Shown piece by piece: positions 45,989 to 51,390 of a stretch of 64,000 nucleotides of DNA. The stretch comes from Denitrobacterium detoxificans (GTDB lineage: Bacteria > Actinomycetota > Coriobacteriia > Coriobacteriales > Eggerthellaceae). Positions within the stretch are counted from its first letter, which is position 1. Each line of letters opens with the position of its first letter. The stretch is from the NCBI RefSeq assembly GCF_015062615.1, contig NZ_SUUH01000004.1, positions 1-64,000 of the forward strand, in the 5' to 3' direction. The notes below the pieces were generated by a model. The model was not told where the DNA came from. It worked only from the letters and a program-made list of their open reading frames with translations, and did not search any database. The position numbers and the translations under genes were made by a program.

Positions 45989-46127
45989 TGCAAACGCTCT
46001 CCTCGTGTAACAACCCCCGGGCAACATACCCTTGAATTGCCAGGTCAAGTGAGAATACGGTACTATCCGCGATACTTGGCCCGCTCAAGTTGATGCCCTC
46101 CAGGCGCGCAGCGCATAATTCACCCAT
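45930..46127 (-). CDS. Possible 65-aa leader peptide overlapping the giant gene's start
   Basis: A short frame begins at ATG 46127, with AGGAG 7 nt upstream, a better ribosome binding site than that of the giant gene. It encodes 65 residues (MGELCAARLEG..., ending GREENLR) and ends about 60 nt inside the giant gene, in a different frame. No signal peptide or known domain is seen, and I do not recognise the product. It could be a translated leader that couples ribosomes into the giant gene, or a chance frame behind a ribosome binding site used otherwise. Confidence 0.35.
   Translation of the reverse strand: MGELCAARLEGINLSGPSIADSTVFSLDLAIQGYVARGLLHEESVCSGVRYCKNAIRWGREENLR
45999..46004 (-). 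promoter_or_regulatory. Ribosome binding site deciding the giant gene's GTG start
   Basis: GAGGAG on the minus strand lies 10 nt before GTG 45988. The ATG at 45967 has no comparable site at a suitable distance, and the ATG at 46027 has AAGGG too close to it. The sequence therefore favours the GTG start. Confidence 0.55.
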
Positions 46128-46140
46128 TGCTACACTCCTG

Positions 46141-46154
46141 GTATCACTTGATAC
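46141..46154. promoter_or_regulatory. Inverted repeat before the giant gene's leader, candidate operator
   Basis: GTATCA (46141-46146) and TGATAC (46149-46154) form a 6+6 bp inverted repeat with a 2-nt centre. It lies just upstream of the strong ribosome binding site of the leader ORF. The position suits a repressor or activator site, or a small RNA hairpin. No clear promoter hexamers could be assigned around it. Confidence 0.35.
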
Positions 46155-46812
46155 TATCAGCTATTTGCAACTTGCGCTATACCCTTTCTCCAAACAATCT
46201 GCATGCGTTACCTTGGAGTCATAATCCCAGTTCGTATGCGAAAAGATACGCGAATGAGTAATTATCTCTCACTGTGAATAATGCGGCGAAACCCTATATC
46301 TTGTGCGCCCCAAGCGCGCATGCGCAAGCTCTACGTCGCGTGAATCACCCACCGAAATGAGCGCAATCCAACCGTGCCCTCCATCGATGGCGCCCAAGGA
46401 ATCATCGGTCGCGCGGCCATCACATCCGTCGCGCAGCCGACTCGCTTTCGAATGCACGCCAAAGCATCCGTCCAAGGATAGTCAGACGGAGCGATGTGGC
46501 GAAGATGAGCCCTCCGCGCCGCGGACGCTCCAGGCATCCTTCGCGCGGTGCGCGCCGCGCCCATCGACGGCCATCCGCCAAGCCATCCAAAGCAGCCTCA
46601 CGCACGATTCGACAGCGACGCCAAAGCGAAAGGAGTCGCGCCCGCAGACGCGACTCCTTCGCACCTTCGCCGCAACGAAAAGCCATCCATTGCGGCGTTC
46701 ATTTTTCAGCGTTGCGGTTCAACTTTCATGAAATCTACAGCGCCATGGGTTCAAATATCGGAGATTCCCGTGGTTCCCTTTTCGCGCAAGCGCAATCGCC
46801 GAAGTTTATTAT
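46155..46812. other. Long intergenic region between the giant gene and hypE
   Basis: These 658 nt hold the presumed promoter and leader of the giant gene (AT-richer part, 46155-46300) and then a GC-rich stretch (46300-46700). The short reading frames there on both strands are low in hydrophobic residues, lack good ribosome binding sites and match nothing I recognise. A 30-nt hairpin (46630-46659) stands out. The GC-rich part could be a decayed gene or an untranslated RNA; neither is shown. Confidence 0.5.
46630..46659 (-). terminator. Hairpin downstream of hypE, candidate terminator
   Basis: AAGGAGTCGCG (46630-46640) and CGCGACTCCTT (46649-46659) form an 11-bp perfect stem with an 8-nt loop. 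On the minus strand it is followed by the moderately T-rich TCGCTTTGG. It lies about 150 nt beyond the hypE stop, so it may end that transcript. Confidence 0.4.
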
Positions 46813-47835
46813 TTAGCAGATGCGCGGAAGCTGCTCCCCCACCAACATATCAAGGATGCGCATGCTTCCGAACCCGGTTCTAATGCTCACGCGCGGCGCA
46901 CGGTCGTCAGGGCACGGAAGAACCTCTCCGATAATCGCCGCATCGGTTCCGTACTCATTCGCACGCATGGCTTCCAACGCAAGTTCAGATTCTTCCGCGG
47001 GAACCACGCAAACCATCTTGCCCTCATTGGCAACCTGGAAGACATCGTAGCCCAACATTTCGCACGCACCACGCACGGCATCCTTCACCGGAACGTTCAT
47101 TTCGTCGACAACCATATCGACGCCACTCTGCTCCGCAAGTTCATTGAGCGTGCTTGCCAAACCACCGCGTGTGGGGTCACGGAAGCAACGCGTATGAGGC
47201 GCCGCTTCGAGCACTTCCGCGATCAAATGGTTCAAGGGAGCGGCATCGCTTTTCAGGTCGGCACGAAAGCTCAGCTCCTCTCGACAGCTCATGATCGTGA
47301 TGCCATGATCGCCCAACGTACCCGACACGAGCACCTTATCGCCTGGCTTGCAGTACTGACCGCCAAGCACTCGTCCGGCGGGAATGAAGCCCACACCGCT
47401 CGTATTGATGTACACGCCATCGCCATGGCCGCGATTTACGACCTTCGTGTCGCCCGTTACGATGCGCACGCCAGCTTCCTTGGCTACATCCGCCATGCTT
47501 TGGCAAATGCGCTTCAGATCTTCCATGGGGAAGCCTTCTTCCAGAATGAAGCCGCACGAAAGGTACTTCGGCACCGCACCACTGGTAGCCACATCGTTCA
47601 CGGTACCGCACACGGCCAAATGCCCGATGTCACCACCCGGGAAGAAATGAGGGGTCACCACGAAGCTGTCGGTGGAATACGCCAATCGCTCGCCCTCTGC
47701 GGGAAGCGGCAAATCTGCCGCATCATTGCCGACAGCAAGCTCCTCGCCACCATAGGCATCGAAGAATACCTCGTCGATAATGCGGCGCATCATAGTACCG
47801 CCGCTACCATGACCCAGCAGGACCTTTTCGTCCAT
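46813..47835 (-). CDS. hypE: Hydrogenase maturation protein HypE (carbamoyl dehydratase)
   Basis: HypE dehydrates the carbamoyl group placed on its C-terminal cysteine by HypF, producing the cyanide ligand for the Fe atom of [NiFe]-hydrogenases. The 340-residue protein has the AIRS/PurM-like layout: N-terminal LGHGSGG and GNDAADLP phosphate/metal-binding motifs, a central CGTVNDVATSGA motif and a TRGG motif. It ends in PRIC, whose terminal cysteine is the modified residue. Length fits the family. Start is ATG 47835, with AGGGA 5-6 nt upstream; the longer frame to 47925 runs through a terminator-like hairpin. It lies downstream of nikR. The other hyp genes and hydrogenase subunits are not in the window, so they must be elsewhere. 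Confidence 0.95.
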   Translation of the reverse strand: MDEKVLLGHGSGGTMMRRIIDEVFFDAYGGEELAVGNDAADLPLPAEGERLAYSTDSFVVTPHFFPGGDIGHLAVCGTVNDVATSGAVPKYLSCGFILEEGFPMEDLKRICQSMADVAKEAGVRIVTGDTKVVNRGHGDGVYINTSGVGFIPAGRVLGGQYCKPGDKVLVSGTLGDHGITIMSCREELSFRADLKSDAAPLNHLIAEVLEAAPHTRCFRDPTRGGLASTLNELAEQSGVDMVVDEMNVPVKDAVRGACEMLGYDVFQVANEGKMVCVVPAEESELALEAMRANEYGTDAAIIGEVLPCPDDRAPRVSIRTGFGSMRILDMLVGEQLPRIC

Positions 47836-47853
47836 AGTGTTCCCTTTCGCAAA

Positions 47854-47875
47854 TAAGGCGCCCAGCGGCGCCTTA
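47854..47875 (-). terminator. Terminator-like hairpin between nikR and hypE
   Basis: TAAGGCGCC (47854-47862) and GGCGCCTTA (47867-47875) form a perfect 9-bp stem with a 4-nt loop. On the minus strand it is followed by TTTG, ending 18 nt before the hypE start. It could attenuate read-through from nikR into hypE. The short T-run makes it only a moderate terminator. Confidence 0.5.
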
Positions 47876-47889
47876 CATATATATATGTA
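47874..47889. promoter_or_regulatory. 16-bp perfect AT palindrome upstream of hypE
   Basis: TACATATATATATGTA reads the same on both strands and lies between the nikR stop and the terminator-like hairpin. It may be an operator or part of a hypE promoter. It does not match the published GTATGA-N16-TCATAC site of E. coli NikR. Confidence 0.4.
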
Positions 47890-47908
47890 TAGTTGCCGGC
47901 ACTGAAAG

Positions 47909-48334
47909 CTAGTAGATGCGCCCACCTGTTGACGTAAGAACCAAGCGCCCCGTCTGCACGCCCTTCAACCCCAGGATGAGGTCGGCTATGCCTTGCACCA
48001 AGCCCGTCTCTCCCCGAATGATGATTACTTCCAGGCAAGCATGGTGGTCGATATGCACATGGGTGCTCGAGATGACGTTTTCCAAGTATTCGTGCTGCAC
48101 GCCGTCAATCTTGTCACGCAGGTCGTTTACATGGTGGTCGTACACGATGGTGAGCGTCCCCATGACTTCCATGCCCAACGTAGCGCACTGCTCGCTAATG
48201 AGCGCCTCGCGCACCAAGTCGCGGATTACCTCGCTGCGATTCTTCGCCAAGCCACGGCGAGCCACCAGCTGATCGAATTCAATCAGCAAGTCTTCCGGCA
48301 TCGCCACCGAAAAGCGCATGAGATCGTTGGACAT
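47909..48334 (-). CDS. nikR: Nickel-responsive transcriptional regulator NikR
   Basis: NikR is a tetrameric ribbon-helix-helix repressor that binds DNA when loaded with nickel, limiting nickel uptake or adjusting nickel-enzyme genes. The 141-residue protein has the N-terminal RHH segment (RFSVAMPEDLLIEFD, then NRSEVIRDLVREAL) and a C-terminal ACT-like metal domain. The ligand pattern is present: a His in YDHHV, two in THVHIDHH, and a Cys in ACLEVI. The length is slightly above the E. coli protein. AGAGG precedes ATG 48334. It lies 28 nt after a small helical ORF and 73 nt before hypE, which fits nickel control of hydrogenase maturation. Its DNA target here is unknown. Confidence 0.93.
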   Translation of the reverse strand: MSNDLMRFSVAMPEDLLIEFDQLVARRGLAKNRSEVIRDLVREALISEQCATLGMEVMGTLTIVYDHHVNDLRDKIDGVQHEYLENVISSTHVHIDHHACLEVIIIRGETGLVQGIADLILGLKGVQTGRLVLTSTGGRIY

Positions 48335-48362
48335 AACGCCTCTTTCTCATCAACTAGCGGAT

Positions 48363-48617
48363 CTATACAAGCTTAACCGAAACGTTAGCCACAGCTTCGG
48401 CGTCTTCCTCCAACGCATCCTGGGCGTCGGTGATAAGCGCGCGAGCGTCATCAAGCAGATGCTGCACCTGGTGCATCAGCTCGCAGGTCTTCTCATAGCT
48501 CGCATCGCCGGCAACGTGGCCCAGCTTATGAGCCCACCTACGATTCAGAGCGATCTGGTCGTCGATCTGCTCGAGCATCATCTTATACTGACCCGTGTTG
48601 ACACCATTCTGGCACAT
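48363..48617 (-). CDS. Small helical protein of unknown function upstream of nikR
   Basis: 84 residues, start ATG 48617 with AGGAG 8 nt upstream. The sequence is almost entirely predicted helix with heptad-like hydrophobic spacing and two Cys/His-containing segments (MCQNG at the start; CELMHQVQHLL in the middle). The C-terminal half is acidic. I do not recognise a family. It is the first gene of the presumed small-ORF, nikR, hypE unit. His and Cys residues could suggest metal handling, but that is only inference from context. Confidence 0.75.
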   Translation of the reverse strand: MCQNGVNTGQYKMMLEQIDDQIALNRRWAHKLGHVAGDASYEKTCELMHQVQHLLDDARALITDAQDALEEDAEAVANVSVKLV

Positions 48618-48694
48618 ACCGTGCTCCTTTCGATTTGGCGTGTCCTTCCTCTTTGCTAACAGTGTAGCCCTGTTCTTCCACTCCGATGTGACGA

Positions 48695-48723
48695 ATTAGG
48701 AAAAATGTGTGAGCATGTGTCAA
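48695..48723 (-). promoter_or_regulatory. Probable sigma-70-type promoter for the small ORF-nikR-hypE unit
   Basis: On the minus strand TTGACA (48718-48723) is a perfect -35 box. It is followed after 17 nt by CCTAAT (48695-48700), four of six matches to a -10 box. The -10 lies 78 nt upstream of the first ATG of the unit. Confidence 0.5.
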
Positions 48724-48819
48724 TTTAGGCAAGGAGAACCCCTTGGGATTTAAAAGACACCAGAACGGTTACATTTAGTTTCCAAACATCAACAATACCC
48801 AAATGACGTGCGACCATGC

Positions 48820-48838
48820 TGCGGGCCCGCAATAAAAT
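48820..48838 (+). promoter_or_regulatory. GC palindrome next to a -10-like box before the tandem MarR gene
   Basis: TGCGGGCCCGCA (48820-48831) is a perfect 12-bp palindrome followed at once by TAAAAT (48833-48838), a likely -10 box, 35 nt before ATG 48874. The placement would let a dimeric regulator, perhaps the encoded protein itself, block RNA polymerase. No convincing -35 box is seen. Confidence 0.35.
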
Positions 48839-48873
48839 ACTTGCATAGCTGAACGACGGGTAGGGGTATCAGC

Positions 48874-49818
48874 ATGGCACATGCAGTAATGGCTCAACAG
48901 GGCGAACAAGCAGCATTTACATCCACGTATTTCATCCCGTTTTCCATGGAACGCAATGCGCTACGCCAGGTTTTGGAAGCCGAAGGCGTACTGAGCGCAA
49001 CGCAGTACCGCATGCTCATCGAGCTCTTCTTCGCGCATCCGGGAACCATTCCCCAATCGGAGCTCAGCACGCTGCTTCACGTGAAACCAAACGTGATAGC
49101 AAACGCGTTCCCCCACATCGACGCGCTCATGTTCACGCATCGCCGCGAAAGCGAGCAGGATGCACGCGCACGCATTGCTGCCATCACGCCGCAGGGCATC
49201 GCCTATGTCAACGAGAGCGAGAAGACGCTCGTCGCACAATTCAGGATCACCTGGCCACCACGCAACGAGAATTACCAGCGACTCTTTCGGGCCATTACCC
49301 ACGTAGGCCACTCCATCGACAAGAACATCCCGCCCGTGATTTCGGAGACGCACCCAACCACGCATCTCATTGCTGCGCTGGAATCCATCGCACGCCCCAT
49401 TGAAGAGGAGACGAAGACCCAGAGCGGCTACCCCATCCCCGAATGCCGAGTCATGCAGCGCCTCTACGAAACGCATATGCCCATGCGCATTGGCGTTGTG
49501 GCCAATCAGCTCATGCTCACGAACGCAACGGCCACGCGCACTACGAAGGCCCTGCATGAAAAGGGGCTCATCCAGAGGCTTGCGCATCCCCACGACAACA
49601 AGGCGGTATACATCGCCCTTACCGAACGGGGCGAGCGCGAAGCTCTGCGCGTGGTAAATATCATCAACTATGCCGGGTCGAAGTTCTTCTGGGATAGGCT
49701 GGGCGAAGGACACATGATTACATTCACCCAGCTCAATCGCGTTATCGTAACAATCATGAAGATGCAGCGACAGGCGCAGGAAGCAGCAGAGCTTTCCAAC
49801 CTGACATCCATCGACTAG
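48874..49818 (+). CDS. Transcriptional regulator with two MarR-like winged-helix domains
   Basis: The 314-residue protein has two winged-helix regions. The first (about 41-115) reads LSATQYRMLIELFF, SELSTLLHVKPNVIANAFPHID, a wing and ITPQGIAYVNESE. The second (about 187-260) reads PECRVMQRLYE, GVVANQLMLTNATATRTTKALHEKGLI, HPHDNKAVYIALTERG, the classical MarR pattern with its wing. Normal MarR proteins are about 150 residues with one domain and dimerise, so this looks like a covalent pseudo-dimer. TAGGGG lies 7 nt before the ATG. A membrane LuxR regulator follows 96 nt downstream on the same strand. The ligand and targets are unknown; nearby reductase and nickel genes are candidates. Confidence 0.8.
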   Translation: MAHAVMAQQGEQAAFTSTYFIPFSMERNALRQVLEAEGVLSATQYRMLIELFFAHPGTIPQSELSTLLHVKPNVIANAFPHIDALMFTHRRESEQDARARIAAITPQGIAYVNESEKTLVAQFRITWPPRNENYQRLFRAITHVGHSIDKNIPPVISETHPTTHLIAALESIARPIEEETKTQSGYPIPECRVMQRLYETHMPMRIGVVANQLMLTNATATRTTKALHEKGLIQRLAHPHDNKAVYIALTERGEREALRVVNIINYAGSKFFWDRLGEGHMITFTQLNRVIVTIMKMQRQAQEAAELSNLTSID

Positions 49819-49857
49819 CAATCGACAATCACCAGATAGCATCCTCCCAATCGATGC

Positions 49858-49889
49858 CCCGCACGGTTTCTAACGTATAATCGTGCGGG
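49858..49889 (+). promoter_or_regulatory. Inverted repeat enclosing a TATAAT box before the LuxR gene
   Basis: CCCGCACG (49858-49865) and CGTGCGGG (49882-49889) flank a 16-nt centre that ends in TATAAT (49876-49881), 33 nt before the LuxR start. It is a good candidate operator over the -10 region. No strong -35 was found, which fits an activator-dependent promoter. It could also fold as an RNA hairpin and act on read-through from the upstream gene. Confidence 0.45.
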
Positions 49890-49914
49890 CCTTCGATTGC
49901 TATAGGGGTGTTAA

Positions 49915-51294
49915 ATGCGCATGTTCTCTCGTGAAAAGACCGCTTTTGCCACGGAGCATCTGCTCTGGGGCGCGTTCCTGGCGTCCTTTCTCACCATCGT
50001 TGATTACCTGCCCGAATTACAGGGAGCCTCGCTTTCGTTCTCCTTCGCCTTCATTTGCGCGCTCGTCCTCGTTTCGTGCGCCGCGATTGCGCTTTGGCAC
50101 CTTGCGCCATCCATGATTGCGAAGGCATCCCCCATCGCGCCCGCGATACTGCTTCCCTGCTGCCTTGCCATCTCGCACTTTGCGCCCACCACCACGCCTA
50201 TCACCATCATCACCGCCGTAGGCTGCGCCATTGCCTTCTTCCCAAGCATATGCAAGTGGGCCGCCAAATACGCTCGACACGACTTTCAAGACGCTGCGGT
50301 CGGGATATCCATTGGCGTTATCACCTCTTCCTGCCTGGAGCTCATCGCATTCGCCATTCCCGAAGCGCTGCTCTTCGCCTATACATCGCTCCTATTCGTC
50401 GTTGGCTGCCTTCCCATCCTCACGAGCAACGACGAGACGCCGAAGGAAAGCGCCATTGCGCCTGTAAACGCGAATGACACACTGCCCCGCATCATTACAG
50501 CCATTGCCGACATCGCTTTCCCCATTGCGGGCCTGTTTATCTTCTATCTCATCACCGGCTCGGCACGCGCGGCGCAATATGTCGAAGCGCCCATCGTCAC
50601 CGCCAACCACAGCCTCCTGGAAATCACGTTTCGGGCAGTCTGCGCCATTCCGCCCATTTTGCTTGCCCTGCATCCACCCCGGAAATTCAGCCTGAACATC
50701 ATCCTGCAAGCCGTCTTGCCCGCTGGAGCTGCGCTTTTGCTACTCCCTTGGATGCTCTTCCCCCAAAGTGGCAGTACCCCGGCAAACGCCTTCTTCGCGT
50801 TCGGCGGCGGAGCATGCTTCAGCAGTTGCATGATCACGTCGTGGCTTTACGTGACCACCGCCATTCGTGCGGAACGTGATTTGGCCATACCCCTTTGCGG
50901 CATGGCACCTGCCGCCATTTTCATCAGCGTGCCGCTGGGGTTTGCATCCTTCACGTACCTGGGCGACGACATCGCGCGCAACATCGCGCCCCTCTGCACC
51001 ATGCTCTTCCTACTCGCCAACTACGCGATTCTCGTCTTGCGCCCCACCACAAGCCAGCCGGCGGCATTCAATGCCGGAATCGAAGAACACTGCCTTGCCA
51101 TCGCACAGCAGTACAATCTCACGCCCCGAGAAGGCGAAGTGCTGTCGTACATTGCGCGCGGCAGATCGTCCACCTACATAGCCGACACGCTCTGCATCTC
51201 GCCCCATACCGTGAAGACCCACACACGGCACATCCACGAGAAGCTGGGAATTGGCTCACGACAGGAAATCATCGACCTCATCGAAAACGAGTAG
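49915..51294 (+). CDS. Membrane-bound LuxR-family transcriptional regulator
   Basis: The 459-residue protein has a hydrophobic N-terminal portion (about 1-375) with roughly ten to twelve membrane segments and a C-terminal LuxR-type helix-turn-helix (about 400-457): LTPREGEVLSYIARGRSS, YIADTLCISPHTVKTHTRHIHEKLG. This layout is characteristic of Eggerthellaceae regulators that lie beside membrane or exported oxidoreductases. The membrane part presumably senses a substrate, and the HTH activates nearby genes. There is no kinase or receiver domain, so it would act in one step. AGGGG lies about 8 nt before ATG 49915. It converges with the Tat-exported reductase at 51391-53238, a likely target. Confidence 0.9.
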   Translation: MRMFSREKTAFATEHLLWGAFLASFLTIVDYLPELQGASLSFSFAFICALVLVSCAAIALWHLAPSMIAKASPIAPAILLPCCLAISHFAPTTTPITIITAVGCAIAFFPSICKWAAKYARHDFQDAAVGISIGVITSSCLELIAFAIPEALLFAYTSLLFVVGCLPILTSNDETPKESAIAPVNANDTLPRIITAIADIAFPIAGLFIFYLITGSARAAQYVEAPIVTANHSLLEITFRAVCAIPPILLALHPPRKFSLNIILQAVLPAGAALLLLPWMLFPQSGSTPANAFFAFGGGACFSSCMITSWLYVTTAIRAERDLAIPLCGMAPAAIFISVPLGFASFTYLGDDIARNIAPLCTMLFLLANYAILVLRPTTSQPAAFNAGIEEHCLAIAQQYNLTPREGEVLSYIARGRSSTYIADTLCISPHTVKTHTRHIHEKLGIGSRQEIIDLIENE

Positions 51295-51304
51295 CACCAA
51301 CGCA

Positions 51305-51341
51305 AATGCCCCGCTTGCATGTATGACGCAAGCGGGGCATT
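51305..51341. terminator. Strong bidirectional terminator between the LuxR and reductase genes
   Basis: AATGCCCCGCTTGC (51305-51318) pairs perfectly with GCAAGCGGGGCATT (51328-51341), a 14-bp GC-rich stem with a 9-nt loop between the two convergent genes. U-tracts are short on both sides, but stem strength and position support termination from both directions. Confidence 0.75.
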
Positions 51342-51349
51342 CGAGCGTT

Positions 51350-51375
51350 GCTCGGCGGGGAGGGTGTCGCCGAGC
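51350..51375 (-). terminator. Second hairpin after the reductase gene
   Basis: GCTCGGCG (51350-51357) pairs with CGCCGAGC (51368-51375) around a 10-nt loop, 15 nt beyond the reductase stop on the minus strand. It probably acts with the 51305-51341 stem to end the reductase transcript. Confidence 0.5.
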
Positions 51376-51390
51376 CTAAGTGCTTCGAAT

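Noticed and set aside
839..45535. Very long plus-strand reading frames (up to 5,324 codons) opposite the giant gene
   Set aside because: They are in exact codon register with the minus-strand gene and are open only because it avoids TTA, CTA and TCA. Their products are Arg/Gly/Val/His-rich with no domains or export signals.
392..45988. CRISPR array or phage tape-measure explanation for the repeats
   Set aside because: The repeats are protein-level, of varying length and in frame throughout. There are no short identical DNA repeats with unique spacers and no phage structural genes.
45989..46048. Extension of the giant protein upstream to TTG 46048 or ATG 46027
   Set aside because: The TTG has no ribosome binding site and the ATG has one too close. 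The extra residues put a hydrophilic, Cys-containing stretch before the signal peptide.
46303..46731. 142-codon plus-strand frame in the intergenic region
   Set aside because: Ser/Arg/Pro-rich translation, no ribosome binding site, no hydrophobic core; typical of a chance frame in GC-rich non-coding DNA.
47874..47889. NikR operator at the AT palindrome
   Set aside because: The known NikR sites have GTATGA half-sites with a 16-nt centre. This palindrome does not match, so only a general operator call is kept.
47836..47925. N-terminal extension of HypE to 47925
   Set aside because: It would run through a 9-bp terminator-like stem and a palindrome. HypE proteins begin near the LGHGSGG motif, and ATG 47835 has its own ribosome binding site.
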